Notes under the pieces: generated by a model
Databases searched by the model: none
Told to the model about the DNA's origin: nothing
Seen by the model: the letters and a program-made list of their open reading frames with translations, nothing else
Program-made: the position numbers and the translations under genes
Source of the DNA: Nonomuraea gerenzanensis
GTDB lineage: Bacteria; Actinomycetota; Actinomycetes; Streptosporangiales; Streptosporangiaceae
Assembly: GCF_020215645.1 (NCBI RefSeq)
Contig: NZ_CP084058.1
Span: 11,462,501-11,526,500 of the forward strand
DNA: 64,000 nt
Direction of reading: 5' to 3'
Shown: positions 1-8,587 of the stretch, in pieces
Layout of the letters: each line of letters starts with the position of its first letter
Numbering within the stretch: position 1 is the stretch's first letter

Positions 1-774
1 CACGCGACCGGCTTCAGCACCGAGGAGATCGGAAACGACGGCATCTCCTTCCAAGCGATCTATGGCGAACTGGCCGCAGACGAGACCCGGACCGCCCAGA
101 TCGCCGCTGACGTCGCGGACGCGGCGAGCCGAGGCAGGAACAGCCTCCTGTTGACCAACCGAATGGAACACCTCGAACGCTTGGCTGCGGCCCTGGAGGA
201 CAAGGGCATGACCGTGACACTCCTTCACGGGCAGCTCAGCACCGCAGAACGCGACCGCGTCCGCACCCGCCTTGCCGATGCCGGGACAGGCCCGCTGGTG
301 CTCTTGGCCATCGACAAGGTCGCAGGCGAAGGATTCGATCTGCCGCGACTGGACGCCCTGTTCCTCGCGATGCCGATCTCGTTCAAAGGCAAGGTGATCC
401 AGCATGTCGGCCGGATCATGCGAGAAGCCGCCACCAAGCACGGCGTCGAAGTCCACGACTATCTGGACGCACAAGTCCCACAGTTGGAACGCATGTACGG
501 CAAGCGGCGCCGCACCCTCACCCGCCTTGGCTTCACCACCACAACGTCCGGCTCAAATGAGCACCCACCAGCCACCGACGCTCCCCCGCGCCCTTCCTCG
601 CCAAAGACACCAGCAGAGATCACACGTCCAAGCGACCAGCAGCCGACCGCATCGCAGGTGCGCGCGTGGGCTCGTGAACATGGACTCCCGGTCGCCGACT
701 GCGGCAGACTCCGCCCTGAGATCTGGGAAGCCTGGCATGCCGCCGCCGATATTACGCCCGGGGAGAATCCCTGA
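1..774 (+). CDS. SF2 helicase C-terminal part with Lsr2-like tail (partial)
   Basis: The reading frame is open from base 1, so the N-terminal ATPase lobe lies outside the window. What is visible is the second RecA lobe of a superfamily 2 helicase: LLHGQLS, then [16 protein letters not shown] (motif V region) and QHVGRIMRE (motif VI with its arginines). After a Pro/Thr-rich linker, the last 40 residues ([20 protein letters not shown], then PEIWEAW) match the C-terminal DNA-binding module of the actinobacterial nucleoid protein Lsr2, with CGR where Lsr2 has RGR. A helicase that binds AT-rich or foreign DNA is the inference. Restriction or phage-defence helicases share this lobe, but the missing half prevents assignment. 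Confidence 0.8.
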   Translation, partial: HATGFSTEEIGNDGISFQAIYGELAADETRTAQIAADVADAASRGRNSLLLTNRMEHLERLAAALEDKGMTVTLLHGQLSTAERDRVRTRLADAGTGPLVLLAIDKVAGEGFDLPRLDALFLAMPISFKGKVIQHVGRIMREAATKHGVEVHDYLDAQVPQLERMYGKRRRTLTRLGFTTTTSGSNEHPPATDAPPRPSSPKTPAEITRPSDQQPTASQVRAWAREHGLPVADCGRLRPEIWEAWHAAADITPGENP

Positions 775-882
775 CTCTGCGGAAACCGCAGGAGGATGCC
801 GGCCATCGGCCAGAGTGAAGCTCGGCCACCAGTTACGCTGGAGGTGCAACTCAGGCACCGCGACGGAGGGAGTCGAGCGACG

Positions 883-1128
883 GTGAGCGTGGACCTCGAA
901 CACGAGCCCATCCATGACCTCGCCCGCCGGGTCATCCGGCTGGCCGAGGAGACCCAGCACGCCGCTCAAGTGCTCAAACGCCGCCTGGATGCGCTGGAAC
1001 GCCGCTCCGAAGCCGCCGGCAGGGCCGAACGCATTCTGAGCGTTGCCGCCGGCATGCGGACCCACCTCGGTCGAGACCGACTGTCCGTGGAAGATCTGTA
1101 CGACCCGGACACCGGTCTTCCCGCGTGA
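883..1128 (+). CDS. Putative VapB-type antitoxin
   Basis: Small 81-residue protein, mostly helical and highly charged (LARRVIRLAEETQHAAQVLKRR...), ending in DLYDPDTGLPA. This ending resembles the toxin-wrapping C-terminus (YDxxGLP) of many VapB-like antitoxins. It overlaps the PIN-domain toxin gene by 4 bp (GTGA), the usual antitoxin-first coupling. The start chosen is GTG 883, about 12 nt after GGAGGG. An in-frame ATG at 796 would add 29 residues, but its GGAGG abuts the ATG with no spacing. The DNA-binding N-terminus is not recognisable, so the antitoxin call rests mainly on position and C-terminus. Confidence 0.6.
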   Translation: MSVDLEHEPIHDLARRVIRLAEETQHAAQVLKRRLDALERRSEAAGRAERILSVAAGMRTHLGRDRLSVEDLYDPDTGLPA

Positions 1129-1514
1129 TCATCGACTCCAGCGCCATCATTGCGGTCATCAACGGTGAGCCAGAGGCCATTCCATTCGCTCACACCATCG
1201 CCGCAAACGTGTGTCGCATCTCGGCCGTCAACTACGTCGAAGCGGCCATCGTGGCGGACAACCGTGGTGAGGCCATGCGCAACGCCTTCGACACGCTCGT
1301 TGATGAGATGGGCCTCATCATCGAGCCGGTAACGCCTCATCAGGCCAGGATCGCGCGCCGGGCGTACCAAACCTACGGCAAAGGCAACAATTCCAAGGCC
1401 AAGCTCAACATGGGCGACTGCTTCGCCTACGCGCTCGCCAAAGACCTCGACCAGCCCCTGCTCTTCAAAGGCGAGGACTTCCCGCACACCGACATCACCC
1501 CCGCACAGCCTTGA
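1125..1514 (+). CDS. vapC: PIN-domain ribonuclease toxin (VapC family)
   Basis: 129-residue PIN domain. MIIDSSAIIAVINGE carries the first catalytic Asp, NYVEAAIV the conserved Glu, and NMGDCFAYALAKDLDQPLLF the C-terminal acidic pair, followed by the GEDF strand. Family members are Mg2+-dependent endoribonucleases that cleave tRNA or rRNA when freed from the antitoxin. The GTG start at 1125 overlaps the antitoxin stop, indicating translational coupling. Length and motifs are intact, so the toxin is probably functional. It sits in a region flanked by mobile-element scars, a common setting for toxin-antitoxin pairs. Confidence 0.88.
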   Translation: MIIDSSAIIAVINGEPEAIPFAHTIAANVCRISAVNYVEAAIVADNRGEAMRNAFDTLVDEMGLIIEPVTPHQARIARRAYQTYGKGNNSKAKLNMGDCFAYALAKDLDQPLLFKGEDFPHTDITPAQP

Positions 1515-1695
1515 CGGTCCAGCAGTCCCTTGCCAAGGTGATCACAGGGGTTCCCGCAGGAGTATCGTGCGCTCCTGTGACTCGGCCCCCTGACGATCCA
1601 ACCGGCGATCGGCATCCTCGACCTGCTGCTGCCCGACCCGTCACCAGCCGGAGCCGAGTGGACCGGCGCGTTCGCACGCTGGATTGGGTGAGAGC

Positions 1696-2862
1696 GTGAG
1701 CGAGTACCAGTACTACGAGTTCCTGGCCATCGACCGGCCACTCACCGACCAGCAGCAGGCCGAGGTCCGCGCCCTGTCCACCCGGGCCCACATCACCGCA
1801 ACCAGTTTCACCAACGAGTACCACTGGGGCGACTTCCACGGTGACCCGTCCCGCATGATGGAGCGTTACTACGACGCACACCTGTACCTGGCCAACTGGG
1901 GCACCCACCGGATCATGCTGCGCCTGCCCAAGGCCGTGCTCGACCCCAAGCAGGCCGAACGCTACCGCGTCGGCGAGCAGGTCAGCTCCTGGACCAGCGG
2001 CGGCCACCTCGTCCTCGACTTCACCAGCGAGGCGGAGGAGGAGTCCTGGGAAGACGACGTCGAACGCTCTCTGTCGGCGATCGTCGGCATCCGCGCCGAA
2101 CTGGCCGCCGGTGACCTGCGGCCGCTCTATCTGGCCTGGCTGTCGGCATACGGGACCTGGGAGCGCGACGAGGACGCCTTCGACTACGAGGAGGAGGACG
2201 AACTCGAGCCGCCCATCCCACCCGGATTAGGCTCGCTCAGCGCACCACAACGGGCCCTGGCCGACTTCCTGCGCCTGGACGACGACCTGCTCGCGGCAGC
2301 CGCCGAGGCCAGCGCTCCAGTGCAACCCGTACAGCACGATCGAAAGCCCCTGGCCGCCTGGATCGGCGCTCTGCCCGCCAAGCGCAAGGACGCGTTGCTG
2401 TTGCGGGTGATGGAGGAAGACGGCGCGAAGGTTCGGTGGGAACTGCTGCGCGAGTTCGGCGGTGGCATCACCGGCCAGGAGGTGGAGACGGGGCGGACGG
2501 TCGCCGAGTTGCTGGACGCCGCCGCCGCCCGCCGTCACAGTCGCGAGCAGCAGGAGGCGGCCCGGCGCGCCGAAGCACAGGCCCGCAGGGAGCAAGAGCA
2601 GCGGCAGGCCAGGGAACTGCGCCTGAACCGGCTCGCCCAGAACCTCGACGCCGCGTGGGACGTGGTGGAAGCCTCCATCGACACCAAGAAGCCCCGCGAA
2701 TACGACCAGGCCGTCGAACTCCTCCGCGACCTGCACGCCCTGGCCATCCGCGACGAGCACACCCCCACCTTTACCCAGCGCCTCACCCACCTCCGGGAAC
2801 GACACCAGGGCAAACCCAGCCTCATCAAACGGCTCAACGACGCGGGCCTCACAGCCGAGTAA
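1696..2862 (+). CDS. Conserved-looking actinobacterial protein of unknown function
   Basis: 388 residues, soluble, strongly acidic in the middle (FDYEEEDELEPPIPPGLG). The N-terminal 130 residues (SEYQYYEFLAIDRPLTDQQQ...) form a globular domain rich in aromatic residues. A Glu/Arg/Gln-rich stretch at about residues 275-310 (SREQQEAARRAEAQARREQE) is a likely coiled coil, followed by a helical tail. No catalytic motif is recognised. GTG 1696 is preferred over TTG 1684 because VSEYQYY starts directly on the conserved-looking region; neither has a strong ribosome binding site. The 180 bp between vapC and this gene hold no clear gene. Confidence 0.75.
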   Translation: MSEYQYYEFLAIDRPLTDQQQAEVRALSTRAHITATSFTNEYHWGDFHGDPSRMMERYYDAHLYLANWGTHRIMLRLPKAVLDPKQAERYRVGEQVSSWTSGGHLVLDFTSEAEEESWEDDVERSLSAIVGIRAELAAGDLRPLYLAWLSAYGTWERDEDAFDYEEEDELEPPIPPGLGSLSAPQRALADFLRLDDDLLAAAAEASAPVQPVQHDRKPLAAWIGALPAKRKDALLLRVMEEDGAKVRWELLREFGGGITGQEVETGRTVAELLDAAAARRHSREQQEAARRAEAQARREQEQRQARELRLNRLAQNLDAAWDVVEASIDTKKPREYDQAVELLRDLHALAIRDEHTPTFTQRLTHLRERHQGKPSLIKRLNDAGLTAE

Positions 2863-2957
2863 CCGGCAATTTCCAGGTCTGCGAGTTAGCGATCCGAGCC
2901 ACCGAGACCACGGATGAATCATGTGTTCCGGCCGGCCAACGCATGGACAATGCGTAG

Positions 2958-3165
2958 GGTCAAGGGATGCCCATCCGCCCCATGGTTGCTCATTGGATGC
3001 TCGTCGGCACCTGATACGGCACGACACTGGACGACATTCTTGGACATTCCAAGAAGAGACAACACATGACACCGCGCCACAATCGGGCACGATTCGATAG
3101 TGAGCGGCATTGAGAACTGCGACTTTAATCCGTAGGTTCCGGGTTCGAGCCCGGGCGCCCTACCA
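2958..3165 (+). repeat. att-type repeat copy 1 with tRNA-Lys(TTT) 3' half
   Basis: This 208-bp stretch is similar to 6862-7045. Its right end, 3121-3165, corresponds to a tRNA from the anticodon loop through the T-arm (GGTTCGAGCC-like) to the CCA end. Compared with copy 2 it has lost one T in the anticodon loop and one C in the T-stem. No 5' half (acceptor strand or D-arm) precedes it, so it is not a tRNA gene. The left part contains the paired motif GGTTGCTC/GGATGCTC (2984-3010), resembling arm-type integrase binding repeats. It lies beside the integrase pseudogene. Reading: attachment-site remnant of an element integrated in tRNA-Lys. Confidence 0.75.
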
Positions 3166-3237
3166 CTCTCACCTGCGGTTCCCCGAGATTCTGTAGTCGA
3201 GTCGTCTGATCGTGAGTCACGGTGGGACACATGTGAG

Positions 3238-4543
3238 TCACGTACCAGGGCGGGCGTTGCTGACCTTGCGTGCGGTCTTGCGAGCGGCTTTGAGAACCAG
3301 CCGGGCGGTGGCCCGGGCGCTCTCGTGATACAGCTGCGGCAGCACCGACGTGTACGTGTCGGCGGTGAGCACGATGCTGGCATGTCCGAGTAGTCCTTGC
3401 ACCACGCGCAGGTCCGGCTCCTGCCGCCAGGGCCAGCGTCGCGGCTCCGTGCCTCAGGTCGTGCAGCCGTACCGGGGGAAGTCCGCTGGCCAGGACCAGT
3501 TTGTGGAGGCGGTAGCTGAGGTAGTCGGGATCGATCGCCTCGCCGTTCTCGCGGGTGAACATCGGGGTTGACGGCGACCAAGCGGTGCTCATTTCATCGC
3601 GCTGGGCTCGTTCGTGGCGGTGCAGCAGCCGGAGGGTGTCGAGGTCCAGAGCAATGCCGCGCTGGCTGGAGGCGCTCTTCGGCGGGCACGGAAGCAGGCC
3701 ATGGTCGGTGTGGACGAGCTGGCAGGAGATGGTGAGTTCGCGCTGGTCGGTGTCGAGGTCGATCCAGCGCAGGCCGGCCACCTCGGCGCGCCGCAGCCCG
3801 CACAGGGCGATCAGCCACCACAGCGCGAACAGCCGATCGTCACGGACGAAGGCGAGAAACTCGGTCAGCTGCTCGACCGTCCACACCGCCACGGCGGGGC
3901 GATGACCGGTGCGTCTCCACGCGGCAGCGCGACGTGGTGTCCACACTACTGGGTGGACGTGGCGCGACGACGGTAGCCGCAGTCCACGTGCCGGATCGTC
4001 GCGGATCAGGTCTTCTCGGACGGCTTCGTTCAGCGCGGCCCGTAGTGTCGCCCGGATTCTTTCCAGAGTGGCCGCGCTGATCGGCTTGCCGTAGCGGGTG
4101 CGGCGGCTGGCCACCGTGGTGAACATCTTGACGACGTGCCGTCTCGACAGCCGGCGTAGCGGGATCGGGCCGAGATGCGGGATCAGGAACAGCCGGATGT
4201 GATCGCGGTAGGCCTTGTAGGTGGTCGGCCGGATCCGCTGCTCGACCACCGACAACCAGTAGTGCAGCCACTGGGCGACTGTGCAACACTCGGTCACAGG
4301 CGCCGCCTCCAGCGACACAGCGAGATCGCACGCGGCCTGCCGCGCAGCGTCGGCCGTGGGGAAGCCGCCACGGCGCAGTCGCTGCCGCCGCCCGGCCATG
4401 TCCGTCACCTGGACGGCGAAGTACCAGCTGCCATGGACGGGATTCGCCAGCCGGGCGCAGCGGTTTCCCAGCCGCTTGCCTGTCACGGCGTCAGCACAGC
4501 CACAACGCCGATACACCACGTGATGATCTTGAGTGCATGTCAT
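3238..4543 (-). pseudogene. Tyrosine site-specific integrase, frameshifted
   Basis: Phage/ICE-type integrase. The N-terminal arm-binding and SAM-like domains (YKAYRDHIRLFLIPHLGPIP) are followed by a catalytic domain with CGLRRAEVAGLRW (first Arg) and LHDLRHGAATLAL (HxxR). After LALAAGA the frame shifts near 3428-3433. The remainder (PDLRVVQGLLGHASIVLTAD, then TYTSVLPQLYHE), with the catalytic GH and Tyr, lies in another frame and ends at the TGA at 3238-3240. The junction is consistent with loss of one GAGCC of a tandem GAGCCGAGCC (inference). Catalytic His and Tyr are therefore not made in the main frame. The gene faces the tRNA remnant at 3121-3165, as integrases beside their attL usually do. 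Confidence 0.88.
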
Positions 4544-4856
4544 CTCCGCTCACTCCCTTCCTTGGATCACGTGAGGCGACGGCAACAACAGCACCTCCAT
4601 CCACTGAAGATCAGGGAGATCCATTAGCCACCTGATCGGCGCGTCGATCACGTGGCCAGATGACCTTGACTCCCTCGGCAAGGGGAAGATTGGGCGGCAG
4701 CCGCAGGGGATCGCCCTTGGATTGACCCACATCAAGCGCAGGGTGGCCCCCAGATCCCTGCGAGATGTACCGCGGCGTACCTCGCGGACGGCACCGTTCC
4801 CGTTACTGAAAACGATCTTTACTTTTATTTGCTTCTTATGTGATGATCAGTGAGTT
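4544..4856. other. Intergenic, AT-rich end, no gene seen
   Basis: 313 bp between the integrase start and the toxin-like remnant. No supported coding frame. The last 60 bp (4805-4865) are much more AT-rich than the surroundings (TTTACTTTTATTTGC) and probably contained the promoter of the downstream secreted-protein remnant. Confidence 0.5.
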
Positions 4857-5515
4857 TTGGCACCTTTGTTCGAAAGGTTGCATGTGAACACTCGCCGATT
4901 AGCGTCCTGCCTATCCGGCCGGACGCGCCGCCACGCTGCCCTGATCGCCGCTCTGATGCTGCCGCTCTCCCTCACGAGCGCGCCAGCGATCGCCCAGAGC
5001 CTCACACCCTCCCCCACCCCGGTCTCCGCAACATCCACATCAGCCGCCGCCCCGGACCCGACGCTCAAGACCGCCTGGGAGTCGGCCTCCAAGTCCGGCA
5101 AACCCGTTGAAGTACCGGCCAAGTTCACCGAGACCATGAAGGTTTATGCCGACCCGACGGCAAGAACCTGCGAGCCGAACTGCATACCCGGCCCGTCCAG
5201 CTCAAGAACTCGGCCAGCGGCGCCTGGGAACCCATCGACCCGCGTATCGTCACCCGCGACGGCAAGCTGCAGGCCGCCCGGGTTAAGTCCCCGCTGACCT
5301 TCGGTGGGCGTGGCGCCAAGCACCTGGTGTCCGCGGCCGGGAACGCGGCACGATCGGTCTGGCGTAATCCGAGCGCTTCCCGAACCCAAGGTCTCCGGCA
5401 ATGCGGTCACCTACCCCGACGCCGTCGCGCCGGGGGCGGACCTGGTGGTGCTGGCCCAGCCCGACGGCTTCACCACCCAGGTGGTCTGCACCGCCGCACC
5501 AGACGGACAGCCCGG
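4857..5515 (+). pseudogene. N-terminal remnant of RHS/polymorphic-toxin-like secreted protein
   Basis: Three consecutive frames give one recognisable protein. Frame 1 has a signal peptide (RRHAALIAALMLPLSLTSAP, then AIAQS) and PVEVPAKFTETMKVYADP. From about 5150 the frame reads GKNLRAELHTRPVQLK and WEPIDPRIVTRDGKLQAARV. From about 5360 it reads FPEPKVSGNAVTYPDAVAPG, then ADLVVLAQPDGF. This order matches the N-terminal prefix of large actinobacterial RHS-repeat or polymorphic-toxin exoproteins, normally over 1000 residues. At least two frameshifts plus loss of the whole C-terminal part show decay. The two following genes look like the orphaned immunity side of the locus. Confidence 0.7.
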
Positions 5516-5557
5516 CTCCACACGCACGCGATACAGAGCCGAATGTCAGGACGTTCC

Positions 5558-6004
5558 ATGGCGCGAATTATCAGCGAAATGCTTGATCAACGCGAGATCC
5601 AGAAGTATCTAGAAGGGGTTGTGGACCCCGACATGGAATGGGTGCTCGCGGACATCCATGCCGACGCAGAAGAGTGGATCGCCACCGTCGATAACGGGAT
5701 ATCCATCAACGAGGACGACAGTGAGCGATGCCTCCTCAAATACGAGCTCTGGGATGGGTCGCCTCCCCTGCTCACCTCCTGGGACAGGACCTGGACCGGA
5801 AGTGTGCTCCTGACCTCAGGAAGGGTCGTTGCCGTTAGTGGCTATTCCGGTGGAACGTCATACGGCGCAGCATTCGACCTTGGCCGTAGGGGCGCAATTT
5901 GGAATGTCGCAGTCCACCGGAAATCCCTCGGGCACGACGAGTTCACGCCGGACATCGTCAGCTTCACCCTGCTGAAGCTGCGGTTCTGGCCCACGACGGC
6001 GTAA
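5558..6004 (+). CDS. Small acidic protein, possible immunity protein
   Basis: 148 residues, start ATG 5558 with AGGA six bases upstream. No family recognised. It is acidic and soluble (YLEGVVDPDMEWVLADIHAD), with a Gly/Ser-rich central strand region (SGYSGGTSYGAAFDLGRRGA) and a Trp-containing tail. Codon use is less GC-biased than the surrounding chromosome (many A/T third positions), a sign of transfer. Its position directly after a decayed toxin-like gene and before another immunity-like gene suggests an orphan immunity protein. This is inference from context only. Confidence 0.6.
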   Translation: MARIISEMLDQREIQKYLEGVVDPDMEWVLADIHADAEEWIATVDNGISINEDDSERCLLKYELWDGSPPLLTSWDRTWTGSVLLTSGRVVAVSGYSGGTSYGAAFDLGRRGAIWNVAVHRKSLGHDEFTPDIVSFTLLKLRFWPTTA

Positions 6005-6056
6005 AATTCTCTGCGAGGGGGCCCTCGCGGGATGCCCCCGCCTTCGAGGGACGGCC

Positions 6057-6668
6057 ATGCAGTCACCGACCTACTTGTACGACCTTCTGGCCTCGACCCT
6101 CTTCACCGAAGGGCTCGACGGCGACATGGACCTGTGGGCACTGGGATTCAGCGCCGTCTGGATCAAGGGCACGGACCTCGACACCCTCGCCCCGATCTAC
6201 CAACTGGACCTCTCCACCCGCACCCCGTGCCATTTGAGTGACATTCTCGACCGGAACATCGACGATGGATCCCGCTTGGTCGCCGAAGTCGGGGACTGGG
6301 TAGGCATCGTGCCCGCATCCGCCGACCGCGACCACCTGCTGTCCATCACCGCAGGCGGTCGCGAGGCCTTCGGCCTCAGCATGGACATCAGCAACCGGGA
6401 CTACCTCCATTACGCCCGCGGCGGGCGCCTGGTGACCTCATTCAGCCCTTCTCAGCCGGAGTTACGCTTCGGCGGCGAGCCGTACGCACTCGATCATCTG
6501 ATGGATGGGCTGCGCTTCCAGATCAGCGCGGAAGATGTCTTCGACGATCGCGTCGACCGGGAGGAGAGTGTTAGCTCTGCCTTGGCCCTGATCGGGCGCT
6601 TCACAGGAACCGACATCGCCACCGACTGGTTTGAGGCGCAGCACTCCTGCATCCGGCCCACCTCCTGA
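6057..6668 (+). CDS. DUF6461-like protein, possible immunity protein
   Basis: 203 residues. The pattern GDWVGIVPASADRDHLLSIT, then ...RGGRLVTSFSPSQPELRFGG, then a C-terminal ALALIGRFTGTDIATDWFE resembles the actinobacterial DUF6461 group as I remember it (a solo domain often near toxins and in accessory regions). ATG 6057 follows the previous stop by about 50 bp and there is no strong ribosome binding site. No signal peptide or membrane segment. Together with the 148-residue gene upstream it may be what remains of a toxin/immunity locus. Molecular function unknown. Confidence 0.65.
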   Translation: MQSPTYLYDLLASTLFTEGLDGDMDLWALGFSAVWIKGTDLDTLAPIYQLDLSTRTPCHLSDILDRNIDDGSRLVAEVGDWVGIVPASADRDHLLSITAGGREAFGLSMDISNRDYLHYARGGRLVTSFSPSQPELRFGGEPYALDHLMDGLRFQISAEDVFDDRVDREESVSSALALIGRFTGTDIATDWFEAQHSCIRPTS

Positions 6669-6861
6669 CGGCTCACGCCCGGCCCGTGCGGCACGTCGCA
6701 AGCTGCCCATTCACGCGCCGCCAGGCTGACGATTCGCGATGATCTCCACGGTCGCACAGGGCTACCACACCGTGGGCGAGCCGCCCCGGGCTCGTCATGT
6801 AGCCGCAGAACGAATGAAGGCATCGTCAATTAGTTAGCCAGTCGAACGCAAAGGAACGAAC

Positions 6862-7045
6862 GGTCAAGGGATGCCATCCGCCCCGTGGTTGCTCATCGGA
6901 TGCTCGTCGGCACGTGATACGGCATTTCCAGCGCGGACAACGCATGACATCGCGACAGAATAAGTCACCATTCGGTACTGGGTGGCATGGAGAACTGCGA
7001 CTTTTAATCCGTAGGTTCCGGGTTCGAGCCCCGGGCGCCCTACCA
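6862..7045 (+). repeat. att-type repeat copy 2 with tRNA-Lys(TTT) 3' half
   Basis: Second copy of the repeat at 2958-3165. The tRNA-like part is 6999-7045: anticodon loop CTTTTAA (TTT, Lys), then T-arm and GCGCCCTACCA. Here the T-stem CCGGG/CCCGG is intact, unlike copy 1. There is again no 5' half. The paired arm-type motif GGTTGCTCATCGGATGCTCG is at 6887-6906. With copy 1 it brackets the 3.9-kb island that carries the integrase pseudogene, so it is read as the distal attachment site (inference). Confidence 0.75.
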
Positions 7046-7753
7046 CCACACCCTATCTGACCTGCGTTTTCTCGATTGTGAGCGGCCTCCCGCGCGGCCG
7101 AGGCGCACCGTTGGTTGCTCGCCGGTTGCTCTTCGGCACGGTTTCGGCACATGCCCGGCGTTTCCGGATCCCGTATGAGCTCGTTTGCCAGCCGCAGGCC
7201 CACAACTCTGTGATCGTGGGCCTGCGGCTGAGCCGTGCCCCCTGTGGCTTCGCCCCGCCCCATGCGCGCAACGGCGCCCGCCTGTCGATGGCCACGCACG
7301 TGCGCTGAAAGATCCTGGCCGTCCTCCTCGGCTTGCCGGCCGCTACCACCGCGGCCCGATGGAACACCATCGCGGGCCACAGACCGCGCCAGCCATGTGG
7401 CGCGCCCGGTCCGCCCGTCTCTCGGACCCGACGTCCTTGAGCAGACGACCGCCGACACCTGCGTGCCGATGCGTGCGTGCTGGTGCAGGGCTTCACCTGC
7501 GCAGCCTGGAAACCAGGAGCTTCGCGTCAGGACGAGCGGCACTCGGGCGCGCCGGCCTCGGGCATGTGAACGCAATGACGGCTGGGGCTGGCACGATGGC
7601 GCGGCCAGCGACGTGCCCCGATCCCCCAGCCGTTCCTGCTGATCCGACAGCGCGATGACGGATTCCCGGCTCCATCCCGGACCAGGCCGGGCCGCACCTT
7701 GCTGCTGGTCGGCCTCCCGTGCCGGCCGGCATCCATGCCCTGGGCGGCTGTGT
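7046..7753. other. 708 bp without a supported gene
   Basis: No frame on either strand has coding character. Long open frames here are the usual GC-rich artefacts, and minus-strand frames entering the tRNA remnant give only spurious tRNA-antisense peptides. The stretch holds a further copy of the paired arm motif at 7113-7140 (GGTTGCTCGCCGGTTGCTCT) and a perfect hairpin at 7189-7230. It is probably element-derived debris downstream of the second att remnant. Confidence 0.5.
7189..7230. repeat. Perfect 15-bp inverted repeat
   Basis: Arms CAGCCGCAGGCCCAC (7189-7203) and GTGGGCCTGCGGCTG (7216-7230) are exact reverse complements separated by 12 nt (AACTCTGTGATC). No T-tract follows on either strand. 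It is not next to the end of a gene, so a terminator role is not obvious. It could be a transposon or recombinase-related end, or a structured RNA. Confidence 0.8.
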
Positions 7754-8587
7754 TCAGGAGGTGCCGGCCACGGTGTCGAGTGTGGCCTTGCCGCTGCCGA
7801 GCAGGTCTTTCGCAGGGGAGGTGGGGTGGCTGGTGTCCTGGTCGTGCTGGTCGGTGGCGAGTCCGTCTGGGTTGAGGTGGAAGGTGTCTCCGTCGGCGGG
7901 GAACAGGACGGTGGAGCGGGTGGAGGTGGTGACGTCGTCGTCTCGGTGGGTGGTCAGGAGTGGCAGGGCGGGCCAGCGGTCGGCGAGCGCTTCGACGTCG
8001 TCCAGGCCCATGTGGCCGGTCCTGCTGTGGTGGAAGGTGGTGTCGAGGACGAGTGCGGAGCTGTCGCGGGCGAGGTCTTCCACAGCGGGGCAGTAGACGG
8101 TGTCGCCGGTGTAGCCGAGGCGGGTGCCGGCCTGGTCGGTGATCAGGTAGCCGAGGGAGGGGACGCTGTGCTGGGTGGCCGTGGCGCGGATGGTGTAGCC
8201 GTTGCCGGACCATTCGCCGCCGCTTTCGTCGAACTCGACGAAGCGGGCGCGGGTCTTGGCCTTCATGCCCGGCCAGGCGCCCGGGTAGGCCAGCTCGAAC
8301 AGCTGCTCCACGCGCTGCTCGAAGCCGGTGAGGCCGATGAGGATCAGGTCGCTGTCGCGGGGCTTGCGCAGGCCCTGCTCCAGGAAGAGGAAGACGATGT
8401 CGAAGAAGTGGTCGGCGTGGAAGTGGGTGATGAGGCAGAGGTCGACGGTGGTCGGGTCGAGGTTGTCGCGCCACATGGCCTTCATGGCGCCGTTGGGGGT
8501 GTCGATGAGGAGCTTGTTGTCGATCAGTACGGATGCGCTCATGTGAGCGCTGAGGATCGATCCGGTCCCGATGAAGTGCAGATGCAT
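7754..8587 (-). CDS. Metallo-beta-lactamase-fold hydrolase
   Basis: 277 residues. Complete metal ligand set: THFHADH (HxHxDH), the His in TQHSVPSLGY, the Asp in LGYTGDTVY and the terminal His in LLTTHRDDD. The overall arrangement (MHLHFIGTGS start) resembles RNase Z-like and related MBL-fold hydrolases, and the substrate cannot be assigned. ATG 8587 follows AAAGGAA with 9-nt spacing. The last 50 residues (TDQHDQDTSHPTSPAKDLLG) are low complexity and may be a non-conserved tail. Transcribed away from the tandem repeat at 8850-8905. Confidence 0.85.
   Translation of the reverse strand: MHLHFIGTGSILSAHMSASVLIDNKLLIDTPNGAMKAMWRDNLDPTTVDLCLITHFHADHFFDIVFLFLEQGLRKPRDSDLILIGLTGFEQRVEQLFELAYPGAWPGMKAKTRARFVEFDESGGEWSGNGYTIRATATQHSVPSLGYLITDQAGTRLGYTGDTVYCPAVEDLARDSSALVLDTTFHHSRTGHMGLDDVEALADRWPALPLLTTHRDDDVTTSTRSTVLFPADGDTFHLNPDGLATDQHDQDTSHPTSPAKDLLGSGKATLDTVAGTS

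Noticed and set aside
3121..3165. tRNA-Lys gene
   Set aside because: Only the anticodon loop to CCA part is present; no acceptor 5' strand or D-arm precedes it, and the same holds at 6999-7045. Treated as attachment-site remnants.
6826..7575. Long minus-strand frame over the second tRNA remnant
   Set aside because: Its C-terminal part is the antisense of the tRNA T-arm (a classic spurious protein) and the rest has no coding character.
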